Position numbers and translations under genes: made by a program. From Cellvibrio zantedeschiae (GTDB taxonomy: Bacteria > Pseudomonadota > Gammaproteobacteria > Pseudomonadales > Cellvibrionaceae): DNA of 64,000 nt. The stretch is taken from NCBI RefSeq assembly GCF_014652535.1, contig NZ_BMYZ01000002.1, positions 1 to 64,000 on the forward strand. Reading direction: 5' to 3'. Below the pieces are notes generated by a model. It was not told the DNA's origin, made no database searches, and worked only from the letters and a program-made list of their open reading frames with translations. Shown here piece by piece: positions 46,712 to 56,347 of the stretch. Position 1 is the first letter of the stretch. The number at the start of each line of letters is the position of its first letter.

Positions 46712-47779
46712 TTAGCGGCGTATTTCAAATATCAGATTAAAAGGTGTTTCTGTCGCGCGGCGAAAATGTGTAAAGCCTGCTTTGCGAAATACCTCTGCTA
46801 ACCGCGCTTCACCGGCTTGTGCGCCGAGTACCATTTTTCCTCCCTCTGATATTGCATGTGCGCAACAAATGGTTGTTGAACCGGCGTAATAGAGGCGGGA
46901 GATTGGTGAAAGATTTTCCTCGAGGTGATCCTTTGCAAAAGGTTCTACCAACATGATGGTGCCACCAGGTGCAAGCGTTTTTGCTGCATATTGAACGGCT
47001 GCAATTGGATCGCCCATATCATGCAAACAATCAAAAAAACAAATCAGTTGGTATTGCTGATCAGGGTAGTTAACAGCGGTTGCAATATCAAAACTGACTT
47101 GCCCTTCGACGTCGGCAGTGCGTGCATTTTTTTGTGCTTGTTCAATGGAAGCTGGATGTGCGTCGTAACCAAAAAATTGTGATTTCGGAAATGCTTGCGC
47201 CATTAAAATGCTTGAATGGCCGTGGCCGCAACCTATATCGGCCACACGAATTCCTGCTTGTAGTTTTTCTACAATTCCGTTCAGTGTCGGAAGCCATTGT
47301 GCAACCAGGCTACCTCTGTATCCATTGCGATAAAACGCGGCTACACCGCAATGCAGGCGTGCATCATGCTCACCCCACGCAACACCTTTGCCGGTTTGAA
47401 ATGCATTGATAGTTTTGTCTTCATCGAACCATAAGGATGCGGCTGCATTCCAGGCGTGAGGTATAAATACCGGGCTATTTTCGTCTGCCAGCACTAGCGC
47501 ATGTTCTGGTGAAAGTTCGTAGGTGTCACTTATAGCGTGATAATCCAGATAACCACCGGCAGCTTGCGAATTTAACCATTCGCGCACATAACGCTCTGTA
47601 CAATTTGAACGCGCAGCGACTTCACTCGCGCTAAGCGGCCCGGCTTTGGCCATGCATTTGTAGAGCCCGAGCTTATTGCCGATACTAACCATAACACCGC
47701 CGTAGGATGACGATAAATCGTTAACCGCGCGCATAACGAAGGCTTCCAGTTTTGTGTGGCTTAGCGAAGGTGCATTCAT
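46712..47779 (-). CDS. SAM-dependent methyltransferase with winged-helix N-terminus
   Basis: About 355 residues. The N-terminal third is helix-turn-helix-like (LGLYKCMAKAGPLSASEVAARSNCTERYVREWLNSQ, in parts), as in the Rv2258c-type methyltransferases. The core has the SAM motif I VADIGCGHGHSSILMAQAFP, FFGYDAHP and LICFFDCLHDMGDPIAA. Substrate unknown. Start at the ATG with AAGGA ten bases upstream, 15 codons inside the longest frame. It is divergent from the GlxA-type regulator, which may control it. Confidence 0.88.
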   Translation of the reverse strand: MNAPSLSHTKLEAFVMRAVNDLSSSYGGVMVSIGNKLGLYKCMAKAGPLSASEVAARSNCTERYVREWLNSQAAGGYLDYHAISDTYELSPEHALVLADENSPVFIPHAWNAAASLWFDEDKTINAFQTGKGVAWGEHDARLHCGVAAFYRNGYRGSLVAQWLPTLNGIVEKLQAGIRVADIGCGHGHSSILMAQAFPKSQFFGYDAHPASIEQAQKNARTADVEGQVSFDIATAVNYPDQQYQLICFFDCLHDMGDPIAAVQYAAKTLAPGGTIMLVEPFAKDHLEENLSPISRLYYAGSTTICCAHAISEGGKMVLGAQAGEARLAEVFRKAGFTHFRRATETPFNLIFEIRR

Positions 47780-47915
47780 GAGATTGATTCCTTGAGTTGA
47801 GGGTTTACATTTCCCAGCCATCATCTCTGTAACCCGGCGTAGGATTAAGAGCTGGAATCACCTAAAATCGGTTCGTTTGTGCCACTTCCACTTTTTTGCA
47901 TTTAAGGATTCAAGA

Positions 47916-48941
47916 ATGAGCAACGATCTATTGCCTGGTGGAAAGGTCTATCGCGTCAGTCTATTGGTATTGCCGGATGCAGTAATTTCTACTGTGGCGG
48001 GTATTTACGATGTGATGAACAGCCTTGGTCTAATGGCTATCAAATCGGCCACGAGTGCTACAACATTTAAGGTGGACATAGTAGGCGAAATGGTTGGCCC
48101 GCTGGATTTGGTGAGTGGTGTTCCTTTTCATGTGCAGCGCTCAATTGATAGCGTCACTGAAACCGATATTGTTATTGTCCCGTCATTTTTATTGAGTAGC
48201 GGTTCATGGGAGAAAAATCGTTATCCCCGTTTAATTAACTGGCTGCGTTCAACGCATGCAAGCGGGGCGATTATTTGCTCTGCGTGTTCTGGTGTTTTTT
48301 TGTTGGCTGAAACTGGTCTGCTTGATAATAAAGACGCGACTGTGCACTTTAACTACGCCGATATTTTTGCGGCTACTTATCCCAAGGTAAGTATTTATCC
48401 TGAGCGTGTATTGGTCGTTTCGGGGCAGCACGAAGAATTAATTTCTTCTGGCGCGTCTATGAGCTGGCACGACTTGGTGTTGTATCTATTTGCGCGATTT
48501 ATGGGGGCTACTCTTGCGCAAGAAGTTGCGCGCTTATTTGCTTTGCAGTGGCATCAAGATGGCCTCACGCCTTATATTGTATTTGAAGGTAAATTTGATC
48601 ACGGTGATGCAGAAATCCAAATCGCTCAACAATGGTTGCAGTTGAATTTTTCGGTGGCGAATGCGGTTGATCAAATGATTACGCATTCGTCATTGGCCGA
48701 GCGTACTTTTAAGCGTCGCTTTACAGCGGCCACAGGTATAACGCCGATTGAATATGTTCAGCGCTTAAGAGTTGAAGACGCAAAGCGTCGTTTAGAGCGA
48801 ACCAATACGTCAATTGATGAAATTAGTTGGCGAGTCGGCTATGAAGATGCTGCATTTTTTCGGCGTATATTCAAGCGAACTACAGGCCTTACTCCCGGCG
48901 CTTACCGCAAACGTTTTTGTATTCCGACCTTTGCGCGCTAG
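47916..48941 (+). CDS. GlxA-type AraC-family transcriptional regulator
   Basis: A 341-residue regulator with an N-terminal DJ-1/PfpI-like domain (VSLLVLPDAVISTVAGIYDVMNS in parts; IICSACSGVFLLAETGLL with the conserved Cys) and a C-terminal AraC double helix-turn-helix (SLAERTFKRRFTAATGITP; WRVGYEDAAFFRRIFKRTTG). ATG preferred with AGGA seven bases upstream. Shares a 136-base divergent region with the methyltransferase gene. Confidence 0.92.
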   Translation: MSNDLLPGGKVYRVSLLVLPDAVISTVAGIYDVMNSLGLMAIKSATSATTFKVDIVGEMVGPLDLVSGVPFHVQRSIDSVTETDIVIVPSFLLSSGSWEKNRYPRLINWLRSTHASGAIICSACSGVFLLAETGLLDNKDATVHFNYADIFAATYPKVSIYPERVLVVSGQHEELISSGASMSWHDLVLYLFARFMGATLAQEVARLFALQWHQDGLTPYIVFEGKFDHGDAEIQIAQQWLQLNFSVANAVDQMITHSSLAERTFKRRFTAATGITPIEYVQRLRVEDAKRRLERTNTSIDEISWRVGYEDAAFFRRIFKRTTGLTPGAYRKRFCIPTFAR

Positions 48942-49102
48942 TAGTTAATTGAGCATCCCGATATTCATGAAGTTAAGGTTGAGGCAGTGCTTTAACCAAG
49001 GTTACTATAGTCTGCCAAACCAGACGGATATGATTAATTTTGTGCGGTCTACTAAACCCTGCTCGATCCCTGATCCTTTAATAAATAATGTGGAGTAATG
49101 AA

Positions 49103-49510
49103 GTGAATCTATCAACCTACTTGTTGTTCGAAGGAAACTGTAAACAAGCAATGGAATTGTACAAATCCATTTTTGGCGGCGAGCTTGGTATTTCTTTGGT
49201 GGGTGAAACGCCAATGAAGGATATGTTCCCCGAATTTATGCATAGTAGAGTGTTAAATGCGCGTTTGCAGTCAGCAGTGGTTGATATTTCCGCTTCAGAC
49301 TGGTTGCGGCCATCAGAGCAATACGTGCAGGGAAATAACATGTCGCTTTATATTAGTGGCGGTAGCTTCGAAGAAACTGGAAGGATCTTTTCAGCGCTGT
49401 CAAACAATGCCGTTATAACAGATGCACTGGTGGAGCAATCCTTCGGGCTTTACGGTGCATTGAAAGATGAATTCGGAGTTTGTTGGAAGTTTCACGCAAC
49501 TAAAAATTAA
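49103..49510 (+). CDS. VOC/PhnB-like glyoxalase-fold protein
   Basis: A 135-residue protein of the PhnB/YjdN VOC family: STYLLFEGNCKQAMELYKSIFGGEL at the start, VVDISASDW and FGLYGALKDEFGVCWKFH at the end. The fold usually binds a metal and small substrates; substrate unknown. I use the GTG start with TGGAG seven bases upstream. An in-frame ATG five codons earlier is possible. Confidence 0.85.
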   Translation: MNLSTYLLFEGNCKQAMELYKSIFGGELGISLVGETPMKDMFPEFMHSRVLNARLQSAVVDISASDWLRPSEQYVQGNNMSLYISGGSFEETGRIFSALSNNAVITDALVEQSFGLYGALKDEFGVCWKFHATKN

Positions 49511-49620
49511 ATCTACTTTTACCACGCTTGTAGATATGATGCCTACGAGCTACTTGAAACTTTTTAAAGCCGAAGTCCATAGTGTCTTTTTTTGCTAACC
49601 CTTAATATTTGGAAATTTCT

Positions 49621-50115
49621 GTGACTAACAACGACATACTCCGCCGTATACGATTTATTTTTGATTTAAGTGATTCCCAAATGATCGATACCTTCGCAAA
49701 GGCGGATTTTGTAGCATCGCGTGAGCAGGTGAGTGCCTGGTTGAAAACGGATGATAAGCCAGACTTTAAAGAGCTGAGTGATAAGCAACTGGCGACCTTT
49801 TTAAATGGCTTTATCAATAAGAGACGCGGCAAAAAAGACGGGGTTCAACCTGAGGCCGAAGATCGTTTGAATAACAATATTATTTTTCGTAAATTAAAAA
49901 TAGCATTGGACTTTAAAGAAGAGAATATCTTAGAGGTTATGCAGCTTGCAGGTTTTGCTATCAGTAAGCACGAGTTGAGTGCGCTGTTTCGCAGGCAGGA
50001 TCACCACAATTATCGCGAGTGCCAAACGCAAATTTTGCGTAATTTTTTGAAAGGCTTGCAAATCAAGCTGCGAGGTAATCTAGCTGATCCTGAGCAGGCT
50101 GATGAAAAATCTTAA
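49621..50115 (+). CDS. DUF1456 family protein (YehS-like)
   Basis: A 164-residue protein with two copies of the DUF1456 repeat: NNDILRRIRFIFDLSDSQMID...VSAWLKT and NNNIIFRKLKIALDFKEENILEVM...LSALFRR. Function unknown in this family. The GTG start has GGA seven bases upstream and gives the family's usual N-terminus. Confidence 0.9.
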   Translation: MTNNDILRRIRFIFDLSDSQMIDTFAKADFVASREQVSAWLKTDDKPDFKELSDKQLATFLNGFINKRRGKKDGVQPEAEDRLNNNIIFRKLKIALDFKEENILEVMQLAGFAISKHELSALFRRQDHHNYRECQTQILRNFLKGLQIKLRGNLADPEQADEKS

Positions 50116-50228
50116 TTCAGTCGCGGCTCGAATAGCTTATTTTAATGTTACAAAATTTCAGTGATGGCAGCATAGCTAAACTACACTCTTACATAATCTT
50201 TAAATAAAAATGATCTGGAGAGAATCCG

Positions 50229-51227
50229 ATGAACAAATGGCTAACCACAACAATTGCAATTTGCTTGACGTGCGTATCTTTATCTGTTGTTGCAGAAGAA
50301 AAAAATACCAAAGCTGCACATGAACAAAAAACAGAAAAGCCGGCCAATAATCCGTCTTATTTTTTTCCTCCTAAAATGCAGAGCTTCAGGTTATACGGCG
50401 ATGCTGCAATTCCAAATTCAAAACCTGCGCCTGATGAAGAAATAGGTGCGGATAAAGGTTGGATACAAAAAGTCTCCCAACCCTATATTCAGGTTTACTT
50501 GCCTGCAAAAGTAAAAGCGACAGGCGCAAGCGTGGTGATATTTCCGGGTGGCGCTTATTGGGGTTTAACTTTTGATTACGAAGGTGTTCAGCAAGCAACC
50601 TATTTTGTTGACCACGGGATTGCAGCATTTGTTGTTAAATATCGCATTCCAAATGATGCCTGGATGCTGGACAAATCCATTGGACCATTGCAGGATGCGC
50701 AACAAGCGATGAAGTTTGCTCGCCAACATGCAAGCGAATGGGGCTTGGATGCGAATCGAATGGGTGCAGTTGGTTTTTCGGCGGGCGGTCACTTGGCATC
50801 AACCTTGGCGACGCATTTCGATAAACTTCAAATAGAAAATCCCGACAACATTAATTTGCGTCCTGATTTTCTTGTGCTTGTTTATCCTGTTATCAGCATG
50901 GATTCAAAAGTCACTCATGTGGATTCACGCAAAGCCTTGCTTGGTGAAAAGCCGTCTAAAGAACGTATTAATTATTTCTCCAATGAGTTGCAAGTAACTG
51001 CTAATACTCCGCCAACATTGTTGTTGCATGCTGTTGATGACAAGTTGGTCGATGTAAAAAATTCCATTCTATTTTTGGAGGCGCTCAAGAAAGAAAAAGT
51101 TCCCGTTGAAGCGCATCTCTTTGAAAAAGGAGACCACGGCTTTTTTCTGCTTCCACGCGACCGTTGGCAAAGCCCCATCATCGATTGGCTTACCACGAAT
51201 GGTTGGCTTAACTTGAAGAAGAATTAA
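50229..51227 (+). CDS. Exported alpha/beta hydrolase (acetylxylan esterase-like)
   Basis: A 332-residue protein with a signal peptide (TTIAICLTCVSLSVVA). The oxyanion region VVIFPGGAYWGLTFDYEG, nucleophile GFSAGGHLASTL, an Asp in LHAVDDKLVDVK and the terminal His in KGDHGFFLL complete the triad. This HGGAYW/GxSAGGH pattern is found in carbohydrate esterases of the BD-FAE/CE-like group, acting on plant-wall acyl groups in related bacteria. ATG has GGAGAGAATCCG upstream. Confidence 0.88.
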   Translation: MNKWLTTTIAICLTCVSLSVVAEEKNTKAAHEQKTEKPANNPSYFFPPKMQSFRLYGDAAIPNSKPAPDEEIGADKGWIQKVSQPYIQVYLPAKVKATGASVVIFPGGAYWGLTFDYEGVQQATYFVDHGIAAFVVKYRIPNDAWMLDKSIGPLQDAQQAMKFARQHASEWGLDANRMGAVGFSAGGHLASTLATHFDKLQIENPDNINLRPDFLVLVYPVISMDSKVTHVDSRKALLGEKPSKERINYFSNELQVTANTPPTLLLHAVDDKLVDVKNSILFLEALKKEKVPVEAHLFEKGDHGFFLLPRDRWQSPIIDWLTTNGWLNLKKN

Positions 51228-51343
51228 TTTTTATGCTTCGTCGGTTAACTTCTTTGGTTGTACTTGTTACGGTTGCATATATCGCCGCGCGTTCTCGCGA
51301 CGGCGATTTTTCCTAAATAAAATTTAAATAAGCGCTAAGCGAA

Positions 51344-52369
51344 TTATCGGCTCCAGGCCACAACCGGGCAACCTAGGTTTCGCACGTCGCCGTTTGGTCG
51401 CGTTACAGTGAATCGCTTGGCATCTTCGGATGCAGCAACAGCTACAACATTTGCGGCCGTGGCTTCGGCATACCACACAGTGCAACTGCCGCGACAAGTT
51501 GCTTCAGTGCACACTGTGCCAGTATCTTTTATGAAGGCAACGTATTTGCTATCGGGTGACCAATAGGCGCGAGCGATCAAATCATTTTTGGTGAATCGTT
51601 TTAGATTTGAACCGTCAAGATTCATCATCCACAAATCAACGCCGCTTATTGTTCCCGTCTCCCGGAAAGCCGCCAGCTGAACCAATACTTTTTTTCCATC
51701 GGGGCTTACATAAATCGCTTGCGGGAATCTTGATTCGGGCCAGCTAATTTTTCCTATAGGTTGCTCATTACCTCCTAAAGTGATGCGAGTAATTTCACCA
51801 GAATATTTTGCGCGCAACAGAGTTCCATCTGGCATCCATGAAACAGCGTCTGACATTTTGCCGGGTTGTGTTGCAAAAATAGGTTTGTGCAAGTTGAGGT
51901 CGTAAACGATCATGCCTCTGGGTTCAAGAATCGTCGCGCCCCACGCGGCTAATATTTTGTTTTCGCCAATAGGCGAAGGAACAGGCTCACCCAGGTATCC
52001 TTCGATAGTTTGCTCCGATAATATTTTTCCATCGCTCGCCTGCTTAACAACAATATTGGTTTCATCACCTACTGAACCGTCAGACGTGTAGTTGCGATAC
52101 ACAAAGCGAGCACCATCTGGCCAAGGTGCGCCCCAATCTTTTGCGTCCACTCGAGCCGATACTCCCGAGTTGAGATTTAACACGTAAGTGCCTTCGGGAT
52201 TATTTAAATCGAGCCACGAATGCCAAATTCGTCCGGGCAAATTGCTTTGGGAGTTTGTTTGTGCGGCAGCAGTTGTGCTTAGCAAAAGGCAGCTCACAGC
52301 GTAAAATAAAAACTGCCGCGTTTTAATGTCGCCGAATATTGCTATCTTGCGTAGTAATTTTACTTTCAT
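51344..52369 (-). CDS. Exported WD40-like (PD40) beta-propeller protein
   Basis: A 341-residue protein with a signal peptide and repeating TolB/PD40-type blades (SRFPQAIYVSPDGKKVLVQL; RAYWSPDSKYVAFIKD; SVSWMPDGTL). It has cysteine pairs near the C-terminus (VCTEATCRGSC). Such proteins often bind partners in the periplasm. ATG has GGAGG nine bases upstream; a TTG two codons earlier is less likely. Function unknown. Confidence 0.8.
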   Translation of the reverse strand: MKVKLLRKIAIFGDIKTRQFLFYAVSCLLLSTTAAAQTNSQSNLPGRIWHSWLDLNNPEGTYVLNLNSGVSARVDAKDWGAPWPDGARFVYRNYTSDGSVGDETNIVVKQASDGKILSEQTIEGYLGEPVPSPIGENKILAAWGATILEPRGMIVYDLNLHKPIFATQPGKMSDAVSWMPDGTLLRAKYSGEITRITLGGNEQPIGKISWPESRFPQAIYVSPDGKKVLVQLAAFRETGTISGVDLWMMNLDGSNLKRFTKNDLIARAYWSPDSKYVAFIKDTGTVCTEATCRGSCTVWYAEATAANVVAVAASEDAKRFTVTRPNGDVRNLGCPVVAWSR

Positions 52370-52538
52370 TATCAAATTCCTCCTTAATGCCCCAACTATT
52401 TAAGTGATTTTATGTTGAAATAAAATTACATAAACTTGCGCTACGTCAAAAATTTTTGTTTTAGCGTAAAAACATGAACCTTGAGAAAAAATAAAAATTA
52501 AAACCGGGGCCAATCAGTATTGGAATAGGAGTTATTTG

Positions 52539-53105
52539 ATGACAATCGATCTTCTCTTTGTTCACAGTGCAGGTTTGCAAATCGGAGGGCAGGGCAGTGC
52601 TCCGTTCGTAGAACAGCTTCGTCGTGATCTTGGTGCGGCGTACAAGATCTCATTTCCCATTATGCCTGCTCCCTCCAAACCGTCTTACTTACGATGGAAG
52701 TACGAGCTGAAAAATCTTTTGCATGGTGAAAGTTCGCCTAAGATTCTTATAGGGCATTCGCTTGGTGGCTCGGTTTTACTTAAATATCTTTCTGAACTGC
52801 CGGATAAAATATCTGCATCAGGTTTATTTATTGTCGCCGCGCCATTTTGGGGAAGTGAAAATTGGACGCTGGATGAATTTTTATTGCGCGATGATTTTGC
52901 TAAATCACTTCCTAAATCGCTTAAAATATTTTTGTACCACAGCAAAGATGACGACATGGTGCCCTTTAGTCACCTGGATTATTATCGGAAGGCAATTCCC
53001 CAAGCAGAAGTCCGCGAGCTTGATACCGGTGAGCATAGTTTTAAAAAAGGACTGCCGGAGTTAACCAGGGATATTCAAAAACTTTCAGCTTCATTGGGTA
53101 ACTGA
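52539..53105 (+). CDS. RBBP9/YdeN-family serine hydrolase
   Basis: A 188-residue cytoplasmic alpha/beta hydrolase. LLFVHSAGLQIGGQGS at the start, nucleophile in ILIGHSLGGSVLLKYL, Asp in SKDDDMVPFSH and His in DTGEHSFKKGLPEL. Substrate unknown. ATG with GGAGTTATTTG upstream. Confidence 0.9.
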   Translation: MTIDLLFVHSAGLQIGGQGSAPFVEQLRRDLGAAYKISFPIMPAPSKPSYLRWKYELKNLLHGESSPKILIGHSLGGSVLLKYLSELPDKISASGLFIVAAPFWGSENWTLDEFLLRDDFAKSLPKSLKIFLYHSKDDDMVPFSHLDYYRKAIPQAEVRELDTGEHSFKKGLPELTRDIQKLSASLGN

Positions 53106-53176
53106 TAATATCCGTTTCCACCTGCTCCGCTTTAAGTGAGCCTAATAGAATAAATAGTATAAAAATCAGGATGAAT

Positions 53177-53587
53177 ATGAAGTTAGAACTAAGCGGAACT
53201 GAGCTTACGCAACAACCCGATGAAGCAATAATTATCAGCTCGCTAAATACCTTGAAGAGTGATGATGACTCCTTTCTTATTTTATCGAAAGATACAATGG
53301 GCTATATGCAAACCTGTAAGGCCAGTGACGGAACTTATGTGTTGGAGTACCGCGAGAGCACAGAGGAAGAGGGGCATTACGAGTGCGCGGATGAAGCGCT
53401 AAGTTTTCAAAAAGTATTGTCTGCATTTATCAGCTATTTGCACGAAACTGATGAATGGAAAACCTCTCTTAAATGGCAGCCATTGGGCTATTCAAACGAA
53501 TCCGGTGGTCGTTCAGTGGGGCTGTTGGTGTTTGCGGTGGTAGCCTTATTGGTAGTGATTACTACATGCATTTATGCATATAAATAA
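53177..53587 (+). CDS. Tail-anchored hypothetical protein
   Basis: A 136-residue acidic protein that ends in one membrane helix (SVGLLVFAVVALLVVITTCIYAYK), so it is likely anchored by its C-terminus. The soluble part is negatively charged (YRESTEEEGHYECADEALSF). No family recognised. I use the second ATG, with AGG six bases upstream. The next gene, for a GyrI-like protein, is 41 bases on. Confidence 0.6.
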   Translation: MKLELSGTELTQQPDEAIIISSLNTLKSDDDSFLILSKDTMGYMQTCKASDGTYVLEYRESTEEEGHYECADEALSFQKVLSAFISYLHETDEWKTSLKWQPLGYSNESGGRSVGLLVFAVVALLVVITTCIYAYK

Positions 53588-53628
53588 AATCAGCATTGCA
53601 AAAATAACCGTGTCATGGAGAGCTTGAT

Positions 53629-54075
53629 ATGAATATTGTTCAGGTTAGTGAAAAAACAATCGTCGGCTTAGGTGCGCGCACCAATAATAAAGATGAGATG
53701 AATCCGGGTACTGGAAAAATCGGGCCTTTGGTTCATCAATTTGATGCAAATGTTCAGGTTGATTACCGCGGTGGTGCTCGGGTTTATAGTGTTTATCACG
53801 AATATGAATCAGACGTATCGGGAAACTATTCTGTGTTAGTTGGTGCGGATAAGGTGGATTCATCTTCCGTGGAATTGATTGAGGTGAAAATACAGGAAGG
53901 AAATTATTTGGTGTTTACCGCCCAAGGGCAAGTTCCGCACATTGTGATTGAAACCTGGGGAAAAATTTGGACTTACTTTGCAAGCCCGAATTGCAGCCAT
54001 ACCCGTGCCTACTTAACGGATTTTGAGTTTTACAAAAGCCAAAATGAAATTGAAATTTATATTGGCATAAAATAA
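53629..54075 (+). CDS. GyrI-like/effector-binding domain protein
   Basis: A 148-residue stand-alone effector-binding fold. TIVGLGARTNNKDEMNPGTGKIGPLVHQF, split over its length, and VYSVYHEYESDVSGNYSVLVGAD follow the pattern of GyrI-like/integron Cass2-type proteins. These bind small hydrophobic molecules. Here no DNA-binding domain is attached. It lies just before an AraC-type regulator. Confidence 0.8.
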   Translation: MNIVQVSEKTIVGLGARTNNKDEMNPGTGKIGPLVHQFDANVQVDYRGGARVYSVYHEYESDVSGNYSVLVGADKVDSSSVELIEVKIQEGNYLVFTAQGQVPHIVIETWGKIWTYFASPNCSHTRAYLTDFEFYKSQNEIEIYIGIK

Positions 54076-54155
54076 TTCTGCCTGGATCATTACAGGTGTT
54101 TGCGATGAAGCGCAATTTTAACGCAGCCTTGCACCATTTTTTCTGAGTTGCCCTT

Positions 54156-55349
54156 ATGCATGAAGCTTTCAAGATTTTTGTCCTGTCTACAATCATCATT
54201 ACCCTGTGGACTGCGTTTTTGTTGTTACAGGATAAACGGGGTAATAAACTTTTAAACCGTTGGTTTGCGGCTTTTTTGGTGGCTTTAACTATGCCGCAAA
54301 TGGATCTTTATGCAAATCAGGTAGTGCCCGGTGGTGTATTTAAGCTCGCATTGGTGGGCGCGACCTTTTTGTGGTTGAAAGGGCCGTTTGTGTGGACTTT
54401 TATCAAGGTACTCACCCGCAGGGAAACTGGTTTTCGTAATAATGCTCTGCACTTCTTGCCTTGGCTCTGCGTACTGGTCACAACATTGATTTTTCCCCAG
54501 TACGCCATGACCTGTATATTTATGGGTATGGCGCACATGACGCTGTACTTGATTTGCGCCCTGTGGCGCTTGATAAAAATGCGGGCATATTTAGTCGATG
54601 TGTGGCACGGATTCCAGAACTCGGCCTATTACTGGTTGCTTTATGTCATTGGCGGAGCCATGACGCTGGTGACTGTTGATTTAATTGTGATGTCGCTGGT
54701 GACTTCTGGCGTTATGCACACATACAACCTGTTAGATTATTGTGCTTTTCCGGCATTTTCAATTTACGTGTTGTCGATTGGTTTCCTCAGTGTCTATCGT
54801 CCCGAGTTGTTGTTTCGTGAACCATCTGAGGAAGCTCGCACTGATACGGTAATCGCCGAAACCATGGCTGCCGTAAATGTGGATCACAAAGAGCAGTCGG
54901 AGCAAAAAGAGCAGGTAGATCAAAAAGAGCAATTGGACCAAAAGGAAAGACACCTTGAGCTGGACTTGGGTTTGGCACAAACCCTGGCTCAGCAATTAAC
55001 CCGGTTGATGCAAGAACAACACATTTATCGCCAAAACGAGTTGTCCCTGCCCGACTTGGCAGGCCACTTGGGAATAAGTGTCCATCAGGTGTCCGAATTG
55101 TTGAATGTACATTCCGGCATTAGTTTTTACGATTTCATTAATGGCTACCGTCTCAAATATGCGTGTAGTTTACTTGCCGATCCAGATTGTCATTTAAGGA
55201 TTTTAGATATTGCTTTTGAGGCGGGCTACAACAGCAAGAATTCTTTTTATCGTGTGTTCAAAGAAAGCCTGGGGGTTACTCCCAACCAATATAGAAACAA
55301 TGCACTGGCAGCCAAGCCGGTAACATCTTCGCAAGCCATGGAAACCTAA
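54156..55349 (+). CDS. Membrane-anchored AraC-family regulator
   Basis: A 397-residue protein with about seven N-terminal membrane helices (to about 220) and a C-terminal AraC DNA-binding domain (LAGHLGISVHQVSELLNVH; ILDIAFEAGYNSKNSFYRVFKESLGVTPNQYR in parts). Helices and DNA-binding region are joined by a linker with four tandem six-residue repeats DHKEQS/EQKEQV/DQKEQL/DQKERH. Such proteins regulate from the membrane; the signal is unknown. Confidence 0.9.
   Translation: MHEAFKIFVLSTIIITLWTAFLLLQDKRGNKLLNRWFAAFLVALTMPQMDLYANQVVPGGVFKLALVGATFLWLKGPFVWTFIKVLTRRETGFRNNALHFLPWLCVLVTTLIFPQYAMTCIFMGMAHMTLYLICALWRLIKMRAYLVDVWHGFQNSAYYWLLYVIGGAMTLVTVDLIVMSLVTSGVMHTYNLLDYCAFPAFSIYVLSIGFLSVYRPELLFREPSEEARTDTVIAETMAAVNVDHKEQSEQKEQVDQKEQLDQKERHLELDLGLAQTLAQQLTRLMQEQHIYRQNELSLPDLAGHLGISVHQVSELLNVHSGISFYDFINGYRLKYACSLLADPDCHLRILDIAFEAGYNSKNSFYRVFKESLGVTPNQYRNNALAAKPVTSSQAMET
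54882..54953 (+). repeat. Four-copy 18-base tandem repeat in the AraC linker
   Basis: Units GATCACAAAGAGCAGTCG, GAGCAAAAAGAGCAGGTA, GATCAAAAAGAGCAATTG and GACCAAAAGGAAAGACAC are successive 18-base near-copies that encode six residues each. The multiple of three keeps the reading frame if copy number changes. Confidence 0.85.
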
Positions 55350-55472
55350 TCGCATTAAAAAACACGTTAAATAATAGATTTATCGAGTCCTTTTTTATCA
55401 ATTGGAACTTTAGTAACCGCAAATAACCCTATTCTGCAAGCCTCTGAATCCTGACAATTCAAGGTTTGCATT

Positions 55473-56258
55473 ATGAGACATGATTTTTATTCGTTGTTCC
55501 CGTCGTTAGTGTTGTCTGTAATTTTGTCTGTCATGTTGGTTGGATGCGGCGGTGGTGGCGGGGCCAGTACAGATAAAACGTCAATTCCTTCCACGAGTAG
55601 CGCATCCTCTACGGCAGTTTCAACTAGCTCATCCAGTGCTAGTAGCGAAGCCCCTAGCTCTTCTTCGAGCTCATCGTCGAGTAAAAGCAGTTCTTCGAGC
55701 CTTAGTTCATCAATTGTCAGTTCTTCAGCTGCGAGTAGTGCAGTGTCGTCTGCTGCGCAATCCAGCAGCTCTTCACTTTCATTTACACTCACCTCAAACA
55801 GTTTTGTTTCAGGCGATAAGATTCCCATCAAATATTCTTGCTTTGGTCCGCAGACTAGCCCGCATTTGAAATGGGAAGTTAGCTCGCCCGATATCAAAAG
55901 TTTTGTACTGATTATGGAGGATTACGATGCGATTGCATTGGTGGGTCACCCCTATGTGCATTGGGATATTTTCAACATTCCGGCATACACCCGTGAGATT
56001 GCCGAGGGCGCAACACTTCGCGCTATGCCTGCGGGCAGTGTAGAAGGCGTTAACGATGATGGTACACGCCAATACGCAGGCCCGTGCCCACCAGAAGGTA
56101 CCGGAACCCATCACTATTTCTTTGCGCTTTATGCATTGAATAAATCTGACTTGGTATTCAATACCAATAGCCCAATGAGACGTAGCGCGTTTGAAACTCA
56201 ATATGCGGCATCAATTATCCAGAAGGCGGAAATTTCAGGTTCCTATTTCTATCGTTAA
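55473..56258 (+). CDS. YbhB/PEBP-domain lipoprotein with Ser-rich linker
   Basis: A 261-residue lipoprotein (lipobox VMLVGCGGGG, then a Ser-rich spacer of about 75 residues). The C-terminal 155 residues are a phosphatidylethanolamine-binding/Raf kinase inhibitor-like domain: FTLTSNSFVSGDKIPIKYSCFG, VLIMEDYDAIALVGHPYVHWDIFNIP in parts, and GPCPPEGTGTHHYFFALYALN. Ser-rich linkers like this are common in secreted Cellvibrio proteins. Function of YbhB-type proteins is poorly known. Confidence 0.9.
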   Translation: MRHDFYSLFPSLVLSVILSVMLVGCGGGGGASTDKTSIPSTSSASSTAVSTSSSSASSEAPSSSSSSSSSKSSSSSLSSSIVSSSAASSAVSSAAQSSSSSLSFTLTSNSFVSGDKIPIKYSCFGPQTSPHLKWEVSSPDIKSFVLIMEDYDAIALVGHPYVHWDIFNIPAYTREIAEGATLRAMPAGSVEGVNDDGTRQYAGPCPPEGTGTHHYFFALYALNKSDLVFNTNSPMRRSAFETQYAASIIQKAEISGSYFYR

Positions 56259-56347
56259 TTCATCTTTTTAATTATTAAATATTGGCGCTAAGTGCAAGCT
56301 GACCGCATCGAATTGTGTGGTCAGTAATCTTGTAACAAGGGGTTCAG

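Noticed and set aside
55487..55897. Antisense frame of the Ser-rich linker
   Set aside because: Low-complexity shadow of serine codons.
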